From an uncultured Bacteroidota bacterium (GTDB lineage: Bacteria > Bacteroidota > Bacteroidia > Flavobacteriales > Flavobacteriaceae): a DNA stretch of 11,458 nucleotides. The stretch spans positions 1-11,458 of the forward strand of contig CAIRNC010000552.1 of the NCBI GenBank assembly GCA_903879875.1, in the 5' to 3' direction. Shown piece after piece: positions 1 through 7,433 of the stretch. The notes under the pieces are model-generated. The model was not told the DNA's origin. It made no database searches and saw only the letters and a list, made by a program, of their open reading frames with translations. The position numbers and the translations under genes were made by a program. The stretch's first letter is position 1, and every line of letters begins with the position of its first letter.

Positions 1-859
1 AACGTTTTCCTTTGAATCCAGCTTGTTCAATCAACCAACCTGCAGGAACTTTTACTTCTGATTCTGATATTTCATAATATTTCATTTCGGGAAATTGTTT
101 ATGAATACTTTCAAATGCTGCCTTTGAAACAATTGGGTTTTTAAAAAAACTTCCACTGTTTCCTAATTCTTTGGGATCCGGAAGTTTGCTTTTACGAATT
201 GCAATTACAGCATTACTAACGTCTTTCAAAGTAGGGTTTTCAATATTATTTTTAGTCAATTCGCCAGCAATGTCGCCATATGAAATGTTGATTTTGTGAT
301 TGCGTTTCGTTAATTTAAAAACTACAGAAGTGATGATATACTGGTCTTTAACTTCATTTTTAAACACGCTTTCTCTGTAGCCAAAATGACATTCGGAATT
401 GTTGAATGTTTTAATTTCTTGATTTTTAATATGTATTGCTTGACAAGAATAAAACGTATCTTTTATTTCAGCCCCATAAGCTCCAATGTTTTGAACCGGT
501 GTAGTTCCCACATTTCCAGGGATTAATGACATGTTTTCCAACCCTCCAAAATTTTGGTCGATGGTCCAAAGTACAAATTCATGCCAATTTTCACCAGCTT
601 GACTTTCAATCCAAACATAATCATCGGTTTCCTGAATTACTTTTTTCCCTTTTAAGTCAATATGAATGACCAAAGCATCGATGTCTTTTGTCAAAAGCAT
701 GTTACTTCCACCGCCAAGTATAAACTTTTTTTCTGAAGGATTTTGTTGCAAAACCTGCTTCAATTCTTCAATTGAATGCACGGCAACAAATTGTTTGGCT
801 TTGGCTTCAATGCCAAAAGTATTGTAATTTTTTAAAGAAAATTGATTCTTGATTTCCAT
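1..859 (-). CDS. murB: UDP-N-acetylenolpyruvoylglucosamine reductase MurB (C-terminus cut by window edge)
   Basis: MurB is the cytoplasmic FAD enzyme that uses NADPH to reduce UDP-GlcNAc-enolpyruvate to UDP-MurNAc, the second committed step of peptidoglycan precursor synthesis. The ATG at 859-857 opens a frame that stays open to the left edge, giving 286 visible residues. The FAD-binding motif FILGGGSNML lies at about residues 46-55, followed by the family motif SLIPGNVGTTPVQNIGAYGAE, the GYRESVF segment typical of type I (E. coli-like) MurB, and GSFFKNP, whose Ser237 matches the catalytic proton-donor serine (Ser229 in E. coli). Family members have about 340 residues, so roughly 50 C-terminal residues, including the conserved late glutamate, lie outside the window. 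The gene follows asnB on the same strand after 88 bases but has its own promoter in that gap. No sign of damage is visible. Confidence 0.97.
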   Translation of the reverse strand, partial: MEIKNQFSLKNYNTFGIEAKAKQFVAVHSIEELKQVLQQNPSEKKFILGGGSNMLLTKDIDALVIHIDLKGKKVIQETDDYVWIESQAGENWHEFVLWTIDQNFGGLENMSLIPGNVGTTPVQNIGAYGAEIKDTFYSCQAIHIKNQEIKTFNNSECHFGYRESVFKNEVKDQYIITSVVFKLTKRNHKINISYGDIAGELTKNNIENPTLKDVSNAVIAIRKSKLPDPKELGNSGSFFKNPIVSKAAFESIHKQFPEMKYYEISESEVKVPAGWLIEQAGFKGKR

Positions 860-895
860 AAAACGGTATTAAAAGTAAGGCTTTTAAATTGCTTC

Positions 896-925
896 CAAAT
901 TTACTGTAATATTTTTGAAACCCAA
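896..925 (-). promoter_or_regulatory. Bacteroidota-type promoter of murB
   Basis: Read on the minus strand, TTG (925-923) is followed after exactly 19 bases by TAAATTTG (903-896). This matches the Bacteroidota housekeeping sigma consensus TTG-N19-TAnnTTTG. Transcription should start near 889, leaving a leader of about 30 nt before the murB ATG at 859. The element lies wholly in the asnB-murB gap, so murB need not depend on read-through from the upstream operon. Confidence 0.72.
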
Positions 926-947
926 TACTTTCCTGATAATTCTGATT

Positions 948-2798
948 TTAACTGTATTTTGGAACATAATTTTTCAACCAAATATGGGTCATAAACAGCG
1001 GTAATATATAAGGTATCATTCGCTTGTCGCCATTTGTGATGGTTTGTATTAATTTTTGCACATTAATATTTTCAAAATAGGGCATTTGAAAAAGTTCGCT
1101 TTTTGAGAATGATGTCATTTCGTCTTTAAATGCAGGACTTTTAAATAAATAGTCACCCCAAGGCGCACTTAATCCAATTTTTCTAAAGTTTAAGATTTCT
1201 TGAGGCAATCGATTTGTCATTGCTGATTTTAGAATGAATTTTCCTTTTTTACCAGTAAATAGCCATTTGTCATCTAAAGTTCCTAATCCAACAATTAATC
1301 TTTGATCTAAAAAAGGTTCTCTACATTCAATTGATGCGCCCATTGTGCAACGGTCATTTCTATCCAAAAGGGAACATAAATAGGTATGTTGATCAAAATA
1401 GAGGGCTTGCCTTCTTAGATTGTTTGGGTAAAGTTCTTTTGCATCGGCTAAAATTTGTTTTCTATACTCGTTTTTTGGACTATTTTGTATGCCAAAAACA
1501 GTTTCGATATCTTTTGGATAAATAGTAGAACCATTGTACAACACCAGATCATCATTATTTTTAATTTGAGCATAGCGCATTAATTTCTCAAAACGAGGTT
1601 TCTTCGAAAAAAGCCCAAAATCATTTATTTGAGCTAATGTTTGAAGTAAATTCGGATGTTGCAATGCTTTATATCTCATGTATCCTCCCATCAATTCATC
1701 AGCTCCTTCGCCAGAAAGTAATACTTTTACCTTCGGTTTTGCCATTTGAGCAACTGCCAGAATATGAGGTTCGCTCAAGTGCATTATAGGTTCGTCTTGA
1801 AATTGAGTGGCACTTATTAATTTTTCAAATAGGGCTTCATTTTCTAATTGCATGGTTTCAAAACCATAATTATATTGCGTGGCCAACATTTTTGCTAAAT
1901 GGGCTTCATTGTGTTCGTCTTCTTTAAAACCAATATTAAAAGTTTGAATATCTTTGAAATTCTGACTTTTTAAAGAGGCTAAAACGGATGATGAATCGAG
2001 GCCACCACTAAGCATAACACCTACAGGAACATCGCTAACCATTCGTAATCGAATGCTATCATCAAAGGTTTCGCGGAACCATTCTAGCGGATTTTGAATT
2101 TTAGCATGATTTTGAATCTCCGATTTTAAATCCCACCATTTTTCAATACTAATTTTTCCGTTTTCGTGTAGTGTAAGGCTATGTCCTGGAAGTACTTTTT
2201 TTACTTTTTCATACATGGTATTTTCACCAGCAACAAACCGATTAAAAACAAATTCTTCTAATCCGTCAGTAGCTATTTTAAGAGGAACTCCAGCAGTGAA
2301 AAGGGCTTTTTGTTCCGAAGCAAAATAAAAAGTATCGTTGTAAACTGCATAATATAATGGTTTTACACCCATTCGATCTCTGGCAACAGTTAGTTTTTTA
2401 TCCTGTCTGTCCCAAATTGCAAATGCAAACATTCCGTTCAAACGGTTTAGCATTTCCAAGCCATACAATTCAAATAATTGCATCAAAACTTCGGTATCGG
2501 AATGTGTTTTTTGTAAAAATCCTTTGCAGTTTAACTCGGAATAGAACGATTTGAAATTATAAATTTCCCCATTGTAAACCATTATATATCGATCATTTTC
2601 TGATAAAAAAGGTTGATGTCCTGCAGAAGAAGTATCAATAATTGAAAGGCGTCTGTGTCCAAAACCAATATTATTTTCAATAAATAATCCTTGGTCGTCT
2701 GGACCACGATGCTCAAGAGCATCACGCATTTTGGTTAGTAGCCTTTCATCAATTTTTCGTTGCGATTGCAAATGTAAAATACCGTTAATACCACACAT
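948..2798 (-). CDS. asnB: glutamine-hydrolysing asparagine synthetase, AsnB type
   Basis: This 616-residue protein has the two-domain class II amidotransferase architecture. The N-terminal glutaminase carries the nucleophile Cys2 (MCGING, which fixes the start), RGPDDQG at 31-37, Arg50 in GHRRL, NGEIYN at 76-81 and Asp101 in SDTEV. The C-terminal ATP-pyrophosphatase domain carries the PP-loop SGGLDSSS at 264-271, GEGADE at 363-368 and a conserved DRCTMGASIECREPFLD segment at about 482-498. The family makes asparagine from aspartate, glutamine and ATP; some paralogues instead amidate sugars or other substrates in polysaccharide clusters. It is the last gene of a tight four-gene run, only 2 bases after a glycosyltransferase gene, so a role in amidating a surface glycan is possible. 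That is an inference; the sequence alone does not distinguish it from general asparagine synthesis. Confidence 0.95.
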   Translation of the reverse strand: MCGINGILHLQSQRKIDERLLTKMRDALEHRGPDDQGLFIENNIGFGHRRLSIIDTSSAGHQPFLSENDRYIMVYNGEIYNFKSFYSELNCKGFLQKTHSDTEVLMQLFELYGLEMLNRLNGMFAFAIWDRQDKKLTVARDRMGVKPLYYAVYNDTFYFASEQKALFTAGVPLKIATDGLEEFVFNRFVAGENTMYEKVKKVLPGHSLTLHENGKISIEKWWDLKSEIQNHAKIQNPLEWFRETFDDSIRLRMVSDVPVGVMLSGGLDSSSVLASLKSQNFKDIQTFNIGFKEDEHNEAHLAKMLATQYNYGFETMQLENEALFEKLISATQFQDEPIMHLSEPHILAVAQMAKPKVKVLLSGEGADELMGGYMRYKALQHPNLLQTLAQINDFGLFSKKPRFEKLMRYAQIKNNDDLVLYNGSTIYPKDIETVFGIQNSPKNEYRKQILADAKELYPNNLRRQALYFDQHTYLCSLLDRNDRCTMGASIECREPFLDQRLIVGLGTLDDKWLFTGKKGKFILKSAMTNRLPQEILNFRKIGLSAPWGDYLFKSPAFKDEMTSFSKSELFQMPYFENINVQKLIQTITNGDKRMIPYILPLFMTHIWLKNYVPKYS

Positions 2799-2800
2799 AA

Positions 2801-3874
2801 TTAATTGGATTTAAACAGATTAATTAATTGATGGTATTGCATTGCAATTTGCTTCATATTAATTGAATAATTGGCGTTTTTTTCTACAAATAGTCTGTTT
2901 TTCTGTATGGCTTCCATTCGATAGCTTTCATTTTCAAACGCCCAAAGAAGTTCGTTGGATAACATTTCAGCATCATTTATAGTAATTAGTTGCCCATTTT
3001 CTCTTTGGTTTATCCAACTTTGATTGCCTGGAATATTGCTCACTATTGGATAACATTGACAAGCCATGGCTTCAAATAAAGAGGCCGAAACTCCTTCGGT
3101 TATAGGCATACTGATATAAAAATTAGCTTGTTGGAGCATTTTTGGCAATTCTGAATTTGGGATTCTTCCTGTAAAACAAACCTGTTTATCGATAGCTAGC
3201 TCTTTTGTTAACATTTTTAAAAATGGAAGTTGTTTGCCATCCCCCACAATAGTTAACGAAAAGTCGAATCCTCTTTTTTTCAAAAGGGCAAATGCCTCTA
3301 TAATGCAATCATGGCAATATTCTGGTTGTAAAGAGCGGGTTACAATGGCATTTATTTTTTTAGGATTTGCAGTGTTGTGATTTTCAAAAGCTTCTAAATC
3401 AATTCCTTTTGGTAGTATTAACACTTTTTTCATGTCTACATGTACTTCTTGCATAGAAACCGTCATTAGAGGTCCCCAAGCATGAATCAAAGTAGCTTTT
3501 TTGAAAGCATAATTTTGAATAATTCTTTTTAATGGTAATGTTATGGCGTTTTCTGGCCATAAATCAGTTCTTCCTTGTTGTGCTATTGCAATAGGTTTTA
3601 CGCCAGAAATCGCAGCAAGAAAACCGTAACTAGTGGTTCTCTCGGCAATAACCATGTCGGGTTTTTCTTGTTTTACAATTTTTTTTATACTAAAATAAGC
3701 CAAACAAAATTCAAAAACACGAAGCATCCGATGGACAAATGTGTTGTTTGGTGTTTTTAATTCCCAAGTAATGATTTCGAAATCACCAAATTCTTTCAAT
3801 CCGTTTATCCAAGTGATGGCGTCGGCTCTGAAAGTTTCTCCAAGAAATAAGATTTTTCGTTTTGGCGTTTCCAT
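2801..3874 (-). CDS. glycosyltransferase, GT-B fold, family 4-like (group 1)
   Basis: A 357-residue putative cytoplasmic or peripheral glycosyltransferase. The C-terminal half shows the family-4 pattern: LPKGID at 154-159 at the domain boundary, TIVGDG at 208-213, FTGRIPNSELP at 234-244, and the EX7E nucleotide-sugar-binding motif formed by Glu260 and Glu268 in ITEGVSASLFEAMAC. The N-terminal acceptor domain (about 1-150) contains HAWGP at 131-135 and is less typical. The family uses a nucleotide-activated sugar donor with retention of anomeric configuration; donor and acceptor cannot be read from the sequence. No signal peptide or clear membrane helix is seen. It is 3 bases behind the DUF2461 gene and 2 bases ahead of asnB, so it is probably cotranscribed with both. 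A role in capsule, O-antigen or glycolipid synthesis is likely, but its linkage is unknown. Confidence 0.9.
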   Translation of the reverse strand: METPKRKILFLGETFRADAITWINGLKEFGDFEIITWELKTPNNTFVHRMLRVFEFCLAYFSIKKIVKQEKPDMVIAERTTSYGFLAAISGVKPIAIAQQGRTDLWPENAITLPLKRIIQNYAFKKATLIHAWGPLMTVSMQEVHVDMKKVLILPKGIDLEAFENHNTANPKKINAIVTRSLQPEYCHDCIIEAFALLKKRGFDFSLTIVGDGKQLPFLKMLTKELAIDKQVCFTGRIPNSELPKMLQQANFYISMPITEGVSASLFEAMACQCYPIVSNIPGNQSWINQRENGQLITINDAEMLSNELLWAFENESYRMEAIQKNRLFVEKNANYSINMKQIAMQYHQLINLFKSN

Positions 3875-3877
3875 GAA

Positions 3878-4552
3878 TTACTCGTCAGCAGTTACTCCTC
3901 TGTTTAAAAAATCATTCAATGGTTTTAGTGCAATGAGTTTGGTACTCATTTTACTAACAAAATCTTTTTTGGTAACTTCAAGAATGTCAAATTTTTGAAC
4001 AGCAACAAAGCTTTTTAGTTTTAAATATTGGATAGCCGGATGCTCTTTTTCAAAATCTTTAGGTGCATTTTTCAAAGAATTGGATTCCGTAATTTCCAAA
4101 TCACCGAATTCTTTTTTGAAGTTTTTTTCGTTAAGAATGACTTCTAAATCATCATGAAAAAAGGCGATTTCTTTTCTAATTTTTTTTAAATCTTCGGGTT
4201 CGGGAGCGTAAAAACCGCCAGCAATAAAGCAAGAACCTTTCTCAATATGCACATAATAGCCCGAACGATTTTGACCTTTTGCTCCAGCGGAAAGCCAAAC
4301 GCCAAGGTGTGCTTTATAAGGCGATTTGTCTTTAGAAAATCGGATATCGCGATTGATTCTGAAGGTACAGTTTTTAATTTCCAGCAATTCTAAAGAGGCA
4401 TCTTGGGGTTTCATGCTGTCTAAAAATGCAGCCACCAATTGATGGTAGTCTTTTTTAAAAATGTCGTAACGTTTTTTGTTATTCAAAAACCAATCTCGGT
4501 TGTTGTTGGCTTTTAAATCGTCTAAAAATTGGAGTGATTCGTTGGTTAGCAT
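3878..4552 (-). CDS. DUF2461 / TIGR02453 family protein
   Basis: A 224-residue soluble protein recognised as the DUF2461 (TIGR02453) family. Supporting features are the N-terminal FLDDLKANNNRDWF at 9-22 (the family pattern is leucine-rich followed by N-R-[DE]-WF), the central FRINRDIRFSKDKSPYK at 64-80, and GYYVHIEKGSCFIAGGFYAPEP at 98-119. These are the three most conserved blocks of the family. No biochemical function is established for it that I can name with confidence. There is no signal peptide or membrane segment, so a cytoplasmic location is expected. The length is normal for the family. It is separated by 3 bases from the preceding rhodanese-thioredoxin gene and by 3 bases from the following glycosyltransferase gene, so it belongs to one transcription unit. 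The neighbours do not share an obvious pathway, so context gives little help with function. Confidence 0.88.
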   Translation of the reverse strand: MLTNESLQFLDDLKANNNRDWFLNNKKRYDIFKKDYHQLVAAFLDSMKPQDASLELLEIKNCTFRINRDIRFSKDKSPYKAHLGVWLSAGAKGQNRSGYYVHIEKGSCFIAGGFYAPEPEDLKKIRKEIAFFHDDLEVILNEKNFKKEFGDLEITESNSLKNAPKDFEKEHPAIQYLKLKSFVAVQKFDILEVTKKDFVSKMSTKLIALKPLNDFLNRGVTADE

Positions 4553-4555
4553 GGC

Positions 4556-5257
4556 TTATTGTAGTTGTTTTATTAAATCCGTTTCACTGATGAAACCGCT
4601 ATTTTTCCATTTTAGTTTTTGTTTGTCATACAACAAAAGTGTAGGTAGCGCATCTATTTTTAAATCAGCAACCAGTGTTTTGTTTTTGTCGGCATCCAAA
4701 CGGATAATAACCACTTTGTCTGCCTTTTCTTTTTCCATTTTGATTAAATAAGGTGCCATTTTTTTACATGGACCACACCATTCGGCATAAAAATCAATTA
4801 AAACCAATTTGTCGGACTGTAACAACGTTTGATAAGCTTTATTAGTCATTCCAATTACTTGATTGAAAATGGGTTTTGAGAATCCTTCTGCGTTCCATTT
4901 CAGTATACCGCCGTCTAATTCATAAATGGTTTTAAAGCCTAATTCTTGTAGTTTAGACGCTGCTTTTTGACTTCTACCGCCGCTCATGCAATAGACAAAT
5001 ACAGGTTGACTTTTGTTAAACATATTGGCTTTTGCATCAAAGTTGTCTCCATTCCAATCCACATTTATGGCATTTTCTAGATGCTGCGCTTCAAATTCTT
5101 CGAGGGTTCTCACGTCAAGAATTTGTGCATTGGGTGTCGCTTTTATCTTTTCTGAAAAAGTTTTGGGAGCTATCGTTTCCTTTATAGTATTTGAAGCCTC
5201 TTTACACGATAAAATCGTAAATGGGAGCATCAAAAAGAAGAATAAATGGCGTTTCAT
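4556..5257 (-). CDS. lipid-anchored rhodanese-thioredoxin fusion protein
   Basis: I place the start at the ATG 5257-5255 (233 residues) instead of the upstream in-frame ATG at 5299. From here the protein opens with MKRHLFFFLMLPFTILSC: a charged start, a hydrophobic core and a lipobox ending at Cys18, a signal peptidase II signal. The mature protein is therefore expected to be membrane-anchored outside the cytoplasm. A single rhodanese domain spans about 33-127, with DVRTLEEFEAQHL and the active loop beginning at Cys90 (CMSGGRS). A thioredoxin domain spans about 135-233, with WCGPC (Cys161, Cys164) and the cis-proline Pro205 in ALPT. The family roles are sulfane-sulfur transfer and thiol-disulfide exchange; the fusion suggests the thioredoxin half could reduce the rhodanese persulfide or a shared substrate, which is inference. 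It is first in the tight run leading to DUF2461, the glycosyltransferase and asnB. Confidence 0.9.
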   Translation of the reverse strand: MKRHLFFFLMLPFTILSCKEASNTIKETIAPKTFSEKIKATPNAQILDVRTLEEFEAQHLENAINVDWNGDNFDAKANMFNKSQPVFVYCMSGGRSQKAASKLQELGFKTIYELDGGILKWNAEGFSKPIFNQVIGMTNKAYQTLLQSDKLVLIDFYAEWCGPCKKMAPYLIKMEKEKADKVVIIRLDADKNKTLVADLKIDALPTLLLYDKQKLKWKNSGFISETDLIKQLQ

Positions 5258-5331
5258 ATTTAATAGTTTATGAATTTTTGTATTTGCTAAAATACTCAAA
5301 TTATTTTAATTCAATTTAAAATTTTTAGCAC

Positions 5332-6411
5332 CTACAAATGAAACATTTTATAACTTTGATGGGTTGATTTGATAATGTTTTCCGTTCGTTGTGGATGGGT
5401 ATCGGAAATAAATAATTGACCAAACACTTCGTTGTTGACCATTTCTACAATTTTTTCTACACGGGTTTCATCTAGTTTGTCAAAAATATCATCGAAGAGC
5501 AGAATGGGGATTTCGCCACTTTGTTTTTTTACAAATTCAAATTGGGCGAGTTTTAAGGCTATCAAAAAAGATTTTTGTTGTCCTTGTGAACCGAATTTTT
5601 TTATAGGATAGTTATCAATTTCAAACGACAAATCATCCCGATGTACTCCAACGCTTGTATAGTGTAAAGCCCTGTCTTTGTTGATGTTTTCTTGCAAAAG
5701 TTGCAATAATGTTTTTTCGTGCAGATGACTTATGTAAACCAATTGTACTGCTTCCTCGGTGCCTGTTATAGCTTGATGGTGTTTATTGAAAATTGGTATA
5801 AATTCGTCAATAAACTGCCTTCTTTTTTCGAATATCGCTTGTCCGAGTCCGTCTAATTGTTCGTTATAAATGTACAAAGTGTCGGTTTCGAATATATGAT
5901 TTAAAGCAAAATATTTCAGTAAAGCATTGCGTTGACTGACAATTTTTTGATAATGAATCAACTGTTGTAAATAGTTGCTGTCCAATTGAGAAATTACGCT
6001 GTCTAAAAATTTACGTCGGGTTTCGCTGCCTTCTACAATCAAATCACTATCGGCAGGCGAAATTATTACCAACGGAATAAAGCCAATATGATCTGAAAAT
6101 TTGTCGTATTGCTTGCTGTTTCGTTTTAGAATTTTCTTTTGGCCTTTCTTTAAACTGCATACAATTTGTTCGTTTCTTTCGTTTTTTTCAAACTCACCAT
6201 CAATGACAAAAAACTCTTCATCGTGTTTGATATTTTGTACTGCTAACGGATTAAAATAGCTTTTTCCATACGACAAATGATAGATTGCATCAAGTACATT
6301 GGTTTTGCCAACCCCGTTTTTGCCTACAAAACAGTTAATTTTGGTATCAAACTCAAAGGAGGCTTCGGAAAAATTTTTATAATTGAAGAGGGCTATTTTT
6401 TTTAAATGCAT
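5332..6411 (-). CDS. recF: DNA replication and repair protein RecF
   Basis: A 359-residue SMC/ABC-type ATPase that, with RecO and RecR, helps load RecA at single-strand gaps and stalled forks. Visible motifs are the Walker A GKNGVGKT at 30-37, the RecF block SDLIVEGSETRRKFLD at 122-137, VGVHRDDLSF at 254-263, the ABC signature GSQGQQKS at 274-281, and Walker B with D-loop ILLFDDIFDKLD at 303-314. The length agrees with the family (about 360). The start at 6411 begins MHLKKIALFNYKNF, the usual RecF opening in which the first strand leads directly to the P-loop, so it is well supported. It is the first minus-strand gene from the divergent region and lies 74 bases ahead of the rhodanese-thioredoxin start. 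dnaA, dnaN and gyrB are not adjacent, unlike the classic arrangement in other phyla. I found no good promoter consensus for it. Confidence 0.97.
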   Translation of the reverse strand: MHLKKIALFNYKNFSEASFEFDTKINCFVGKNGVGKTNVLDAIYHLSYGKSYFNPLAVQNIKHDEEFFVIDGEFEKNERNEQIVCSLKKGQKKILKRNSKQYDKFSDHIGFIPLVIISPADSDLIVEGSETRRKFLDSVISQLDSNYLQQLIHYQKIVSQRNALLKYFALNHIFETDTLYIYNEQLDGLGQAIFEKRRQFIDEFIPIFNKHHQAITGTEEAVQLVYISHLHEKTLLQLLQENINKDRALHYTSVGVHRDDLSFEIDNYPIKKFGSQGQQKSFLIALKLAQFEFVKKQSGEIPILLFDDIFDKLDETRVEKIVEMVNNEVFGQLFISDTHPQRTENIIKSTHQSYKMFHL

Positions 6412-6515
6412 CTGTTAAAGCCTACTGATATTGACAATTTTGTTAAAAAAAACAAAGGACAAATGGGTTGTTTTTTTGATGCGTGCAAATTATTGAAAAA
6501 TATCGACAAAACATC

Positions 6516-6545
6516 TTTTAGATTTGAATAAAAATTTTATTTTTG
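6516..6545 (+). promoter_or_regulatory. candidate promoter of the TPR gene
   Basis: TATTTTTG at 6538-6545 fits the Bacteroidota -7 consensus TAnnTTTG. At the expected 19-base spacing stands TTT (6516-6518) instead of TTG, so the upstream half is imperfect. The predicted leader before the ATG at 6567 would be about 15 nt. It lies in the 155-base divergent region between recF and the TPR gene, which otherwise shows only AT-rich sequence. Confidence 0.45.
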
Positions 6546-6566
6546 CACTTCACTAAAATTTAACAA

Positions 6567-7352
6567 ATGGCAACTTTTAATAAAAGAGGATATAAAGCAC
6601 CGAAAGCAAAAGAAGAAAAAATGGACGATACTTTTATAGAAGATATAAAAGTAGATGAAAAAGATAGTACTACTGCAGGTGTATTTAATACGCTAGATGA
6701 AACGGCTTCAAAAACAGAAGATTTTGTTGCTAAAAATCAAAAAATGATTCTAATTGTTGTAGGTGTGATTACCTTAGCAGTTGTTGGTTATTTTGCTTAC
6801 AATAAATTTGTAGTTGAACCAAAAGAATTAGATGCTGCCGATCAAATGTTTGTTGCACAACAAAACTTTCAAAAAGCAACTGACGATGCTACCAAAAGTG
6901 ATTCTTTATATACATTATCATTAAACGGTTCAGAAGGCAAATATGGTTTTGTGAAAATTGCAAGCGAATATGCAGGTACAAAAGCGGCTAATTTAGCTAA
7001 TTATTATGCTGGTGTAGCTTACTTGAACACAGGAAAATTTGACAAAGCAATTGAATATTTAACACAATTCAAATCAGAAGATAAAGTATTAAATCCGTTG
7101 ACTCTTGGCGCACTTGGTGATGCTAATTCACAATTGGGCAAACAAAAAGAAGCTTTGGATTTCTATTTGAAAGCGGCTCAAGCCAACAAAAATGATTTTA
7201 CTACGCCTCGTTACTTATTAAAAGCAGGTAAAACGGCTTTAGCATTAGGAAACAAAGCCGATGCTATTAAATATTTTACAGATATTAAAGATAATTTTGA
7301 TACTACTCCAGAAGCACAAGGAATTGACGCTTTGATTGGATTGGCGCAATAA
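6567..7352 (+). CDS. membrane-anchored tetratricopeptide-repeat protein
   Basis: A 261-residue protein with a hydrophilic, lysine- and acid-rich N-terminus (1-58), one membrane helix at about 59-78 (MILIVVGVITLAVVGYFAYN), and a helical repeat domain to the end. TPR-like units are visible at about 143-168 (YYAGVAYLNTGKFDKAIEYL), 178-205 (LGDANSQLGKQKEALDFYLKA) and 216-243 (LLKAGKTALALGNKADAIKYF). The arrangement of short N-terminal segment, single helix and C-terminal repeats resembles YfgM-like ancillary proteins of the cell envelope. With this topology the repeats would face the periplasm, where they could bind other proteins; this is inference from layout. It is divergent from recF and followed by ribH after 81 bases. 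Residues 87-135 look like a spacer without recognisable motifs. The name YfgM is not assigned because similarity is structural only. Confidence 0.85.
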   Translation: MATFNKRGYKAPKAKEEKMDDTFIEDIKVDEKDSTTAGVFNTLDETASKTEDFVAKNQKMILIVVGVITLAVVGYFAYNKFVVEPKELDAADQMFVAQQNFQKATDDATKSDSLYTLSLNGSEGKYGFVKIASEYAGTKAANLANYYAGVAYLNTGKFDKAIEYLTQFKSEDKVLNPLTLGALGDANSQLGKQKEALDFYLKAAQANKNDFTTPRYLLKAGKTALALGNKADAIKYFTDIKDNFDTTPEAQGIDALIGLAQ

Positions 7353-7397
7353 ATATTTATACCTCGCAGTTTCTAAGGTTATCATCTTATTTTATTC

Positions 7398-7405
7398 TAA
7401 ATTTG
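7398..7405 (+). promoter_or_regulatory. candidate -7 element upstream of ribH
   Basis: TAAATTTG matches the Bacteroidota -7 consensus TAnnTTTG and lies 28 bases before the ribH ATG. No TTG stands at the expected distance upstream (AGG is found at 7376-7378), so this is a half-supported site. ribH may also be read through from the TPR gene. Confidence 0.4.
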
Positions 7406-7433
7406 TAGTATTAAAAATTACAATTTAAATAAC

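Noticed and set aside
948..3874. Glycosyltransferase-asnB pair as a horizontally acquired surface-polysaccharide island
   Set aside because: Only two such genes are present, embedded in a normal operon with similar base composition and no integrase, transposase, tRNA or boundary repeats.
3741..3998. 85-residue open frame on the plus strand
   Set aside because: It overlaps the start of the glycosyltransferase gene and the end of the DUF2461 gene on the opposite strand, both of which have clear family motifs; its translation has no recognisable domain.
4476..4751. 91-residue open frame on the plus strand
   Set aside because: Antisense to the well-supported DUF2461 and rhodanese-thioredoxin genes; low-complexity serine- and phenylalanine-rich translation typical of a shadow frame.
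5013..5273. 86-residue open frame on the plus strand
   Set aside because: Lies antisense to the rhodanese domain and signal peptide of a clear gene and has no motif of its own.
5258..5299. Upstream in-frame ATG adding 14 residues to the rhodanese-thioredoxin protein
   Set aside because: It would place a polar stretch ahead of the lipoprotein signal; starting at 5257 gives a normal signal peptide with the lipobox cysteine at position 18.
5285..5330. Inverted repeat TGCTAAAA / TTTTAGCA between recF and the rhodanese-thioredoxin gene
   Set aside because: Eight-base AT-rich arms with a loop of 30 bases and no T-tract; too weak for a terminator and plausible by chance in this composition.
6486..6493. 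CAAATTAT as a minus-strand promoter element for recF
   Set aside because: Its reverse complement ATAATTTG does not match TAnnTTTG in register and no TTG is found at a proper distance.
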